This document shows, piece after piece, positions 55,624 through 64,000 of a stretch of 64,000 nucleotides of DNA. Position numbers and translations under genes: made by a program. Location: assembly GCA_019009955.1 (NCBI GenBank), contig CM032228.1, positions 229,189,501 through 229,253,500 of the forward strand. Reading direction: 5' to 3'. The first letter of the stretch is position 1; the number at the start of each line of letters is the position of its first letter. The DNA is from Riptortus pedestris (Eukaryota; Arthropoda; Insecta; Hemiptera; Alydidae). The notes under the pieces are model-generated. The model had not been told where the DNA came from. It ran no database searches and saw only the letters and a program-made list of their open reading frames with translations.

Positions 55624-56470
55624 GAGGAGCTCTTTAGAAGAAGTGCCATATTGCATAAAATGAGTTTTGAGATAAAGCCTTTCAAAGTTTTAAATTTTGT
55701 ATAAAACTGGTTGAAACAATTTTTGAATAGCGATTTTTGGAATTATAGGGTAAAATATTGTTTTAAATCCCATTATTGCCACCATTTTTGCGTATCTTTA
55801 ATGGATGATCCATAGCTAGCAAAATAGTAAGTGTAAAATTTGGCCCTTTTCCATAGAACACATTTTATTAGAAATAAAGAGATATTAGTTTTGAAGTTTC
55901 AAGGTATTTTTTTTTTTTATTTAAACAAATAATTATAAAACAATAACAAAAAAGGATCACGTTGATAATTTTTGTACCATAGGAATTACATACTGAACAT
56001 CAATACTCAATAGTGAAGATCTGAATCCGAAGACAAAGATTCATTGCTGAACTCGTCAACTTTGTCACTTTGTTTGAAAACATTTTGTTCAAAACCAAGT
56101 CCTTTCATTTAGGTTGAGGGACTTTAGTAGAGTGACCAAAATCTACTGATTAAAGTCCAGTTCAAAACGATCCCAGGAAAAAGGGCCCAAATTTTTATTA
56201 ATTATTAATCAAAATATCTCAGCAGTGGCTCTACCTATTAACATGAAATCTTGTAGGACTACACAGAACAATATGGCGCATTTGAAAATGCAATCTCCAA
56301 AAAAAGGGCCAAATGGTGGCTAAAGAGCTCCTCATATATATATAATTTTGAACGGACCTCATTTTCGTCATCTTTTGGGGAGGATCGATGGACATTTTGA
56401 AGAATTGTTTTGAATATCCCGTCATGAGTACATCGTCAATAGCTCATTTCCCTTATGGGAAATCTGCTAA
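55250..56470 (+). mobile_element. Family H forward copy interrupted by a terminal-inverted-repeat element
   Basis: The left part 55250-55623 ends in (AT)n. The right part 56336-56470 begins in AT, has ACGGACCTCATTTTCGTC and ends ATGGGAAATCTGCTAA. The 710-bp insert lies exactly in the microsatellite. Confidence 0.88.
55624..56333. mobile_element. Terminal-inverted-repeat element inside a family H (AT)n tract
   Basis: Ends GAGGAGCTCTTTAG and CTAAAGAGCTCCTC are exact inverted repeats of 14 bp, with AT on both outer sides. The similarity extends inward imperfectly (both sides have CCATATTG or its inverse, CAATATGG). A minus-strand stretch near 56030-56110 reads FEQNVFKQSDKVDEFSNESL, which may be the end of a transposase. 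I cannot assign the superfamily. Confidence 0.8.
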
Positions 56471-57050
56471 ATAAACGTAATTTATGGGAATAATTAAATA
56501 TTTTAAATGGGCAAATGATAGGGGATGAAGAGGAGTGGACAATAGAAGGGGGGTAAGGGGAAAGAGTTTTATTTGAGATGGAGGGCCACCCCCTCCCCCT
56601 ACCCAACCCCCTAATGAACCTTATAAACTAGGGAGGGTTGAGAAGGGGGGAGGGGAAGAGGACTCTTTTAAAATTTGCTTATTCGCCCTCTCCACCGAGT
56701 TAGCCCCTCTTTTTAATCAAGAGGTGACGCATTTTCACTCCACATTTATTTTTATTTTTTTAACTTTCTACACGTTTTTACTTTTATCGCTATTGACTTT
56801 TTATTTTCTCACTTCGATCACGTAAACGACTTTCCAAGGATTTATGGTCCGCTTCTGCTGCTTATTGTTACATCGTCCAAAGTCAAAGTTCTGTCCAAGG
56901 TATTTCATTAAGAGTAAATTCAGTGAAAGTAAGTTCGTAAAAAACTATTGTGCCCGTTAAGAAGAAGAAAACCTATATTTAATTAATTAGAGATCAACAA
57001 ACATGATCTCAGGACAAAAAAAAGACCTCATTCCTTCACAGTTGTTTCTT
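56471..57050. other. Interval with purine-rich (G/A) block, otherwise unrecognised
   Basis: From about 56515 to 56690 the plus strand alternates GGGG/GAAG runs with CCCCCTCCCCCTACCC, a strong strand asymmetry. No gene is seen. Confidence 0.45.
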
Positions 57051-57108
57051 CTTTGCGACAGAGCGCTTTCGGAGCATACGCTCCATCATCAGTGCCCTCT
57101 TCACAAAG
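57051..57108 (-). ncRNA. Candidate hammerhead-like motif (Penelope-type terminal repeat?)
   Basis: On the minus strand CTGATGA (57092-57086) is followed by one T, then a hairpin of GGAGC, loop GTAT and GCTCC, then GAAA (57070-57067) and GCGCTCTGTC. CTGATGA-stem-GAAA is the conserved hammerhead core. CTTTG and CAAAG outside could pair as stem I. Stem III is not clear and the extra T breaks the first base pair of stem II. Known Penelope-like elements carry such ribozymes, but no Penelope protein is seen here. Confidence 0.35.
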
Positions 57109-57645
57109 ATGTTACGGGAACCAAGGATTCCCTGTGGGAGTCACCAAGGAGAAAGTTAAAACGTACGTCACGCAGGGGCCGCATAAACTAAGCAGATACC
57201 CCCTCGTGAAGTTTAACATTAGATAAAAATACAAACTGGTATCACAAAACTACCGTGAATATTAAGTGAATAAATAAACGCGGCATGAAGAAATCTTCCC
57301 CCCTCCGACGGAAAGCGTCTGAAATATAAACAAACAGGTCTGCCAACAACTTACCGGAAAGATAACCAATTAACATGGGGTGAAAACAAAACAAAAACAA
57401 AAAACAAGTAAACAAAATAACAAAACAAAGTAATAAGAAATAATATCAAACAAACACAAGAAACACGAACACAACAAAATAACAAGAAACATGTAAACAA
57501 AATAACACAAAAGGAACAAGAAACACGAACACAACATAGAACTAAAAACAGGTGTTAAATAAATAAGTGAAAACAAAACTTGGTGACTTTGACAAAATTA
57601 TTCATAAAAACATTAATAATAAATTTCAATAAAAATTTAAACACA

Positions 57646-57647
<2 letters not shown>

Positions 57648-57686
<39 letters not shown>
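57648..57686. repeat. (CA)n microsatellite in the LINE 3' region
   Basis: About 39 bp of CA repeats downstream of the ORF2 stop on the minus strand. Confidence 0.95.
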
Positions 57687-57687
<1 letters not shown>

Positions 57688-57709
57688 TAAAAAATTTTAA
57701 AATATGGAA

Positions 57710-58199
57710 TTAAATATTCTCAAACTGTCCAATTGTTTTTAAATATGTCAGAATCGTGGCAATATGTGGGCTACCCTCAGTCAGTAGTTCGTTCAAGTCG
57801 TGTGGAATGTTTAAGTAAGTTCGTAATCTGCATTCTGTTAGTAGGTGTTTTATAGTTAGTCCAGTGTTGCAATGAGTACAAGTAGGCTTGTCTTTTCTGT
57901 TCATTATGTAAGAATGTGTCAGGTATGTATGTCCAATACGTAGTCTTGTGAGGACGACTTGGTCTCTTCTTGAATATACGTTCTGTTTCTTTGTCCATCC
58001 AGTAACATTGCGTTTTATTTCCAATAGTTTGTTGTCAGTACGTAACCAGTGTTTTTGCCAGTCTTGGAGTATTTTTGTTTGTACAATCTTGTTGAGGTCT
58101 GTTGGTGTTAGTGTAGTTATGTCAGTAGTAGTCATTTGTGTTGCTAGTTTTGCATGTTTGTCGATATCAGTCATTGGTTTAATGTCCTTGTGTCCGGGT
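57710..58199 (-). pseudogene. LINE ORF2 C-terminal fragment (RNase H end and zinc-finger-like tail)
   Basis: Open from the truncation point to the stop at 57710. The first residues LPGHKDIKPMTDIDKHAKLA match the end of an RNase H domain (W.PGH..I.....AD..AK). Near the middle come RLRIGHTYLTHSYIMNRKDK, then CTHCNTGLTIKHLLTEC, the conserved Cys/His tail of I/Jockey-type ORF2 proteins. The fragment has no stops, so the insertion is probably fairly recent, but catalytic parts are absent. It is better preserved than the related fragment at 26050-26980. Confidence 0.9.
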
Positions 58200-58602
58200 A
58201 ACCAATTAATAAAATATATCAGAATATATTAGTTTTATTGAAAACTATTCACTATATCCAGTACTAAAATTTATAATGAATCAAAGTAATTTTTATCTCA
58301 ATCAATAAAATTTTAGTTGCCCAAGAATTTAAGACGGAGGGGGGGGGGTCACCAGAACCTATTTTGCATGTATCTCGTGTAATAAAGTTCTCATGAAAAC
58401 TAACACTCATGTGGTTAGTTATATAACAGAGCATTTTTTATGACATGAGTAGAAGTGGGGGTTTGCTGAATGACGGCTGAAGGCTGAAAACTACAAATAT
58501 CTCAGTAAATCCCTATGGGAAATCTGCTAAAACCTCAAGTAAAAACATTGAAATCGATCAAACTACAATAAAAAAATGAGAATGAAAATAATAAGAACAA
58601 AT

Positions 58603-59361
58603 TGTACTTGTGTATTATATCTACCACATTTTAGTTCCACTAGTCCCACGCTAGAATGCGCCACTGAAGTGCGACACTAGCTCTCTCTGGCTAATGAGGT
58701 TATCTTTTGTCATAGTTGCAATAGACGAGAGTCTATTTACTAGAAGAAAAAATAATTGTGGACGGGTTTTACCCCAACAGTGGGTGTTTGTCGAGAGACA
58801 AAACATTCGTTTCTCGTGGCTGTTCCTGACAGAAATGCCTCTACTCTTCTAGAGAAAATAATTCAGAATATAGCAGATGGTAGCATAATATATTCTGATT
58901 GCTGGAAAGGCTACCAAACGAATATATTAGAAAGCCAAGGATTCAAACATGCGAAAGTTAATCATAAATATAATTTTATTGACCCCAACACTGGAGCACA
59001 TACTCAGACAGTGGAGAGAATGTGGGGAAGTGCAAAGTGGCGAAATAAAAAAAACATTATGGGACAGCCAGGCATCACCTTGAATCATATTTGGTAGAAT
59101 TCATATGGCGTCAGCACCATGGGAAAAGAAATGGAGACACATTTCAGTGTATTTTAAATTGTATTTCCACACATTTCCCGCCTAAATGTGAATAAAATGT
59201 TTTAATTTTAAAATTTGTGTTTTCTTTTATTTATCATTATAATTCCGTAGAAGGTTATAAGGTAAGTATAACCTCCCTTGCGGGCAATGAATCGTACTAC
59301 TTAAAACAGTAGCGCACTCTAGCGTGGAACTAAAATGTGGTGGATATAATACACAAGTACC
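58603..59361 (+). mobile_element. Merlin (IS1595-type) DNA transposon, internally deleted
   Basis: Inverted ends GTACTTGTGTATTATATC and, at the right, GATATAATACACAAGTAC. The inverted repeat continues inward through CCACATTTTAGTTCCAC. GAACAAAT at 58595-58602 and 59362-59369 is an 8-bp target duplication, as expected for Merlin. The coding part has lost its N-terminal region. Confidence 0.93.
58725..59195 (+). pseudogene. Merlin / IS1595-type DDE transposase, two frameshifts
   Basis: The catalytic core can be followed through three frames. VAIDESLFTRRKNNCGRVLP holds the likely first Asp. After a shift near 58780 GVCRETKHSFLVAVPDRN leads to the second Asp in GSIIYSDCWKGY, then VNHKYNFIDPNTGAHTQTVE with the Glu. 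A second shift near 59080 leads to YLVEFIWRQHHGKRNGD, and the frame ends at 59195. This order is typical of DDE_Tnp_IS1595 proteins. The N-terminal zinc-binding region is missing, so the gene is inactive although all three acidic residues remain. Confidence 0.9.
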
Positions 59362-59630
59362 GAACAAATACTGAAGCATACAGACACATGAAGACAAAAA
59401 GGTTTGGAAATAATAAACAGATCGTACCCAAAATAAATACTACTAACAAGTACTACTGAAAAAACAATTAGTATATTAAATAAGTAGTTCACATCGAAGA
59501 GAATTACAATAGAAAGAAAGAATGACAATTTTATTTTGGCCAAATACAACGAAGGTATTATACACAAATTGTTACATGATTATTACAAAATTAAGATATT
59601 TTGGTACAGCTTCGGGCGTAGTCGTCCTTC
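59362..59630. other. Interval with no recognised feature
   Basis: AT-rich sequence after the Merlin target duplication. An 82-codon minus frame (59319-59567) is hydrophobic and overlaps the Merlin end; it is not convincing. Confidence 0.4.
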
Positions 59631-59634
59631 AGTA

Positions 59635-59883
59635 GTTGTACCTAAATTGTAATGAGTGGCTCATCTTGACATCGGAAGCTATTCGAAGTACTTTGCTCTG
59701 GAAGGACTGTAGTCTCTTTTTGTGCGTGTTTCTGATGCCCAGCCAGACTGGGCAAGCGTATGTTAATATAGGGAGTATAAGTGTTTTGTAAAGTAGTGTT
59801 GCGCAGGTCAGTTTGAGTGGTGTATTTTTATTTATTAACGGGTATATTTGTGCAAGTCGTGTGTGTGCTTGTTGAGAATTACA
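59635..59883 (-). pseudogene. Jockey-type LINE reverse transcriptase fragment (thumb region)
   Basis: The minus-strand translation reads RLAQIYPLINKNTPLKLTCA, then LLYKTLILPILTYACPVWLG, then KRLQSFQSKVLRIASD. The sequence L.YK.LI.P.LTYA.PVW followed by LQ..Q.K.LR is a signature just after the RT catalytic core in Jockey-clade ORF2. Only about 80 codons survive, with no stop inside. It could belong to the same LINE family as 57374-58199, since the two cover different parts of ORF2. Confidence 0.88.
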
Positions 59884-60309
59884 AGAATGTAATTAATATT
59901 TGACAAGTGTAACAAAGAAACGTGAGGTACGTTATATCATTTAAATTTAAATTGGTTAATTAAAAATAATTCAATTTCCAAAAGAATTCCTGTTTAATTT
60001 TTGGTCATAATGGACACGATCTCTATTTTCAAAGGGTTAATATCATCTTCCTGTCCATATGTTTTATCATCAATTAATCAGAATGAGAAGTTAATAATAC
60101 ATTTACATTAAAAACTATGAATTCTTGAACTCATATATATTGAATATACATATATATTCTGAGCAGGAAAATGAGTATAATATATGATACAAATGTTACC
60201 AACATCATAGTTGAATGCAGATAGTAGTCCGTGCGTATAGTTCAAATTGGACGCATCTCGTGTAAAGGCTGCACATACTGCATAAGGTTTTCATTCTGTA
60301 ACATAAAGG
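59884..60309. other. Interval with no recognised feature
   Basis: AT-rich; no gene or repeat is recognised. Confidence 0.45.
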
Positions 60310-61245
60310 TCCGTCGCGCAGGGGCTGCGTAAACTAAGCAGATTTCCTTCGTGAAGTTTAGTAACAGATAAATATACATACTGGTAACACAACAACACCG
60401 TGAATAAATACAAACGGAAATAAGAAATGTTTCATACAATTTCAATAACCTGCCGACAGGAAGCGTTGGTTAGAAATGTACACAAACGGGTCGGCCCGCT
60501 TCACACCGGAAAGAAAAACAATTACTGAAATATATCAGAATATAACACATTAATTGTATTGAGAACTATTTACTATATCTAGTACTGTAAGTAATAATGA
60601 GTCAGAATTATTGTTAAATTATTACTAAATAAAATTTTAGTAGTCCAAAACTTTAAGATGGGGGGGGAGTCACCAGGACATATTTGTATGTATCTCGTAT
60701 AATAAAGGTCTCTTGAATACAATTTTTGGTATTTAAACTTCCAATAATGTGATTTATTATGTAGCAGAGTATTGTTTACGTAACTTGAGTAGATGTGGCG
60801 GTTTGCTGAAAACTTAAAAATGAAAATATCTGGGTTAATATTCAAGATAGAGAATAAACGTATATAACAATATTTATATTAAATTTAATGTGCAATAAGT
60901 TTGGTCATATACAATTTTTCGATCCGATGCATAATAACAGAGATATTTCGTATTTTCGAAAATCACTCCCTCTAACCCCCACCCCTCCCTCTGGACCGAT
61001 TTCAGCCATTAACGATCTTGATCTCTCTTTTTACATAAAACGGTTAAATATCGAGTTTCGTAACGATCAAACAAAAATTGCGACCGCTAGAGCGTTAATA
61101 GACAAATATATATATATATAATTTTGAACGGACCTCATTTTCGTCATCTCCTGGGTAGGATCCATGGACATTTGAAGAAATTTTTCGAAAATCGCGTCAT
61201 GAGTACGACCTCAATAGCTGATTTCCCTTAAGGGAAATCTGCTAA
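60310..61245 (+). mobile_element. Family H, long form, complete
   Basis: TCCGTCGCGCAGGGGCTGCG start and TTAAGGGAAATCTGCTAA end. A short (AT)n is at 61107-61122. It is close in sequence to 31574-32533. A reverse copy follows 56 bp downstream, again tail to tail. Confidence 0.92.
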
Positions 61246-61301
61246 TTGTTTCCATACTGCACTGTAACATGAACTATGACCGATGTTTTCGATTTTTGGC
61301 A

Positions 61302-61932
61302 GATTTTACTTTTTGGAAATCAGCTATTGAGGTCGTACTCATGTCGCGATTTTCGAAATTTTTCTTCAAATGTCCATCGATCCTCTACCTAGGAGATGAC
61401 GAAAATGAGGTACGTTCAAAACTGTATGTATATTTGTCTGTTACCGCTCTGGTGGTCGCAATTTTTGTCTTATCGTTACCAAACTTGATATATAATCTTT
61501 TTGTACAAAAAGAAAGATCAAGTTCGTTAACGGCTGAAATCGGACTAGGGGAAGGGGGGGGTGTTTAAAAGGGGAGAATTTCGAAAATCCTTAATGTCTC
61601 CGTTATTATGCGTCGGATCGAAAAGTTGTGTAGAACCAATCTTATTGCAAATGTTATGTCCTGTAAATGTTGTTGTGTACATTTTTTCACTATCATGATT
61701 ATTAGCTGAGATACTTGCATTTTCTGTCTGTTCATTAGTTTTCGGTCTTCAGTAATGCCCCACTCCTACTCATCTTATATTAACAATATTCTATTATGTT
61801 GCATATGAAGCACTATATTTGAAGCATAAATACCAAATATTGTTCTCATTGAACTTATAAGTTTTGAGATAAATGCAAATACGTGGCGCACGTGGGAAAT
61901 CTGCTTAGTTAACACAGCTCCTGCGTGACGGA
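61302..61932 (-). mobile_element. Family H, short form, reverse copy
   Basis: A 3' end with a decayed palindrome (GGCAGATTTTACTTTTTGG) at the left and CTCCTGCGTGACGGA at the right. The microsatellite is reduced to GTATGTATATTTG. Confidence 0.88.
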
Positions 61933-62579
61933 CTTTTAACTACCAAAGTCAACAATCTCAGAGACACGTAACAAGCGTAATACGCTATTTGTCCTAATAT
62001 AAAGTAATATATACGTCTTTGTCTCCTAGAGAACGAGCGAGGGGGACTCGATGATAACTTTTTGGTGGAGAGATTGCTCAAGTTCCCGAAAGCTGGTTAC
62101 TTCGAGTTACCCCAAGCCAATTAACACAAGCTCTAACTCTCTCAAGGAAACAACCAATCACGCGCCTTGAAACACAACTCGCAAGGGCGAAATTACACGG
62201 TAACTTTTGTTATGCTCATAATTAAGGCGAGTTGGGATTACCAATCTTCTCCTGCAATGACTCAGAACTACATAACATTCGAAATATAATAATACAAGTG
62301 TAAATCTAGAAGTCCAAATCAGTTATCTAACGGCACAAGTAATTCTGTATCCCGAATAATTGTAGCTGGAATTTAGACTGCTATTAATAAGTGTTAGTTA
62401 GTTAAGAGTTGAAACTCAAAACCATATTGACTTTGTTATGCCGCATAAGAAAGACGAAGTGTTTATACTTTATTTTCCCTAACGTCCTCGAAACTCTGAA
62501 GAATATTGACCCTCATACAGAGAGAACAATTCAATACCACACTAATGAACTGCATTAAAAAAAAAATAGTCCGTCAAGC
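61933..62579. other. Unrecognised interval, less AT-rich than its surroundings
   Basis: Around 62025-62200 the base composition is more even (GAGGGGGACTCGATGATAAC, CCAATCACGCGCCTTGAAAC). It could be part of an LTR or unique sequence, but I find no ends, TATA box or frame. Confidence 0.35.
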
Positions 62580-63355
62580 AGGGGCTGCGTAAACTAAGCA
62601 GATTTCCCTCGTGAAGATTAGTAATAGATAAATCTACATACTGCTAATACAACACCACCGTAAATAATTACAAACGGAAATAAGAAATGTTTCAGCCAAT
62701 TTCAATAACCTCCCGACAGGAAGCATTAGGAATGTAAACAAATAGGTCTGCCGCCACCGGAAAGAAAAACAATTACTGGAATATATTAGAATATAACGTA
62801 TTAATTTTATTGAGAAATATTTTGTTCTATATCCAGTACTGTTTTTAATAATCAGTCAGAATAATTGTAATCTATATCAATCAAATTTTTAGTCCAAAAC
62901 CTTATGACGGAGGGGGGGGGGATCACCAGGACATATTTGCATGTATCTCATATAATAAAGGTCTCTTGAATATAATTGTTGGTATTTAAGCTGCGAATAA
63001 TGTGATTTGTTATGTAGCAGAGTATTGTTTATGTAACATGAGTAGAAGTGGCGGTTTGCTGAAAGCTGGAAACTGAAAAATGCAAATATCTCGGTTAATA
63101 TAGATAGCGAAATAATTTATATAACAACAATTATAGTAAATTTAATTTGCAATAAGAAGATTTGTTCTATACACTTATTCAATCCGACGTATGGTAACGG
63201 AGATATTTCGAATTTTCGAAAATCCCCCCTCTAAACCCCTCCCCCTGGCCCGATTTCAGCCGTTAACGAACTTCATCTTTCTTTTTACATAAAACGACTA
63301 AATATCGAGTTTGGTATCGATTAAACAATAATTGCAACCGCTAGAACGGTAACAG

Positions 63356-63399
<44 letters not shown>

Positions 63400-63525
63400 T
63401 TTTGAACGGACCTCATTTTTTTTGCCATCTCCTAGGTAGGACTGATGGACATTTGAAGAAAAATTTCGAAAATCACGTCATGGGTACAACCTCAATAGCT
63501 GATTTCCCTTGGGGAAATCTGCTAA
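62580..63525 (+). mobile_element. Family H, long form, complete
   Basis: TCCGTCAAGCAGGGGCTGCG start and CTTGGGGAAATCTGCTAA end, 946 bp, with (AT)n at 63361-63397. The third complete long copy. Confidence 0.92.
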
Positions 63526-63554
63526 TAAAAAAAAAAAATAAAAATAATCAACAT

Positions 63555-64000
63555 ACTTGTAGAATATTCCACCGTGAATACTAAGTGAATAAATACAAAT
63601 GATAATAAGATATCTCTCGACGGGGTGGCGTCATAAATGCAAACAGCTCTGCCAACGGCTCACCGGAAAAAAAGAATAGCTGAAACAGAAAATCAGAATA
63701 TATCATATTAATTTTATTGAAAACTATTTACTATATCTAGTACTGTAATTTAAATGAATCAGAATAATTTTTATCTCAATGAATCAAACTTTAGTAGACC
63801 AAGAATTTAAGACGGGGGAGGAGGTCTCAAGAACATATTTGCATGTATCTTGCATAATAAAGGTATCTGGAACACAATATTATGTATTTTAGCTTCAAAT
63901 AATGTGGTTTATTATATAACACAGTATTGTTTATGTAACTGGAGTAGAAGTGGGGGTTTCCTGAACGCTGAAGAATGCAAATATCTCGGTTAATATTCAA
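63555..64000 (+). mobile_element. Family H, long form, cut by the window end
   Basis: Enters without the TCCGTCACG terminus (first recognisable word CACCGTGAATACTAAGTG). It contains CTCACCGGAAAAAAAGAAT, GTAGAAGTGGGGGTTTCCTG and ATATCTCGGTTAATATTCAA at the edge. Confidence 0.85.

Larger units (their letters stand above)
57374..58199 (-). mobile_element. 5'-truncated Jockey/I-type LINE with 10-bp target duplication
   Basis: Flanked by AACCAATTAA at 57364-57373 and 58200-58209, the target-site duplication. It encodes only the last part of ORF2. Its 3' untranslated region holds (CA)n at 57648-57686 and an A/C-rich stretch and lacks a clean poly-A tail. Truncation from the 5' end with a duplication is the usual outcome of target-primed reverse transcription. 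Confidence 0.9.
57164..58530 (+). mobile_element. Family H, long form, interrupted by a LINE
   Basis: 5' part 57164-57373 (TACGTCACGCAGGGGCCGC start) and 3' part 58200-58530 (GGGGGGGGGTCACCAGAACC, GTAGAAGTGGGGGTTTGCTG). The part around the microsatellite is deleted: ATATCTCAGTAAATCCC joins straight to ATGGGAAATCTGCTAA. Confidence 0.85.

Noticed and set aside
57370..57576. 68-codon hydrophobic Phe/Cys/Leu-rich frame
   Set aside because: It is the A/C-rich low-complexity 3' part of the truncated LINE read on the minus strand.

Overview
The window is a dense mosaic of transposable elements and satellite DNA from an AT-rich animal genome. An insect or other arthropod is the best guess. The reasons are a Jockey-type LINE Gag, Tc1/mariner, hAT, piggyBac and Merlin elements, a tRNA-derived SINE and DINE-1-like non-autonomous elements all in one place. 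No complete host gene is recognised. Almost every long open frame is either part of a mobile element or a by-product of a microsatellite or repeat tail.

Two repeat families dominate. Family H is a Helentron/HINE-like non-autonomous element. It starts near TCCGTCACGCAGGGG, usually holds an internal (AT)n tract, and ends in a palindrome (GATTTCCCTTAAGGGAAATC) followed by TGCTAA. It occurs at least 30 times, whole or in pieces, on both strands, in a short form (about 540-660 bp) and a long form (about 940-960 bp). Family B is LINE/SINE-like. Its head reads CAGATACCCGGCTTCG, its body is made of about 300-bp modules, and its tail (GGTTCAGCCGTTTATGCG, then CAAA repeats) runs into (TA)n. Family B copies repeatedly sit inside the (AT)n tract of family H copies.

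Layout. 1-9476: a family H copy split by nested family B/LINE sequence, including two tandem copies of a LINE ORF1 (Gag) fused to the family B tail. 9477-12237: a DDE/D DNA transposon with about 600-bp inverted repeats. 12651-13760: a hAT element with a perfect 8-bp target duplication. 14345-16080: a fold-back region with two SINE copies. 16267-22003: family H copies, a Tc1/mariner element whose helix-turn-helix region is amplified six times as identical 119-bp repeats, and a hAT remnant. 22524-25150: an inverted pair of SINE-like repeats and a long (TC)n tract. 25160-31120: family H pieces, a LINE RNase H remnant, a solo LTR, and a piggyBac relative bounded by TTAA. 31574-37200: many family H copies and one family B copy. 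37661-39292: a SINE and a second solo LTR. 39516-48083: an 8.6-kb satellite of 23-bp monomers in a 69-bp and then a roughly 0.4-0.7-kb higher-order pattern. 48765-54128: nested H and B elements. 54429-59880: H copies interrupted by a terminal-inverted-repeat element and by a 5'-truncated LINE, then a Merlin element and a LINE reverse-transcriptase fragment. 60310-64000: more family H.

The coding pieces do not form an operon or pathway. They are remnants of unrelated mobile elements, nearly all frameshifted or truncated. The 515-codon Gag frame at 284-1831 is the one long intact reading frame. The satellite, the element-in-microsatellite nesting and the Gag-only LINE derivative deserve most attention.
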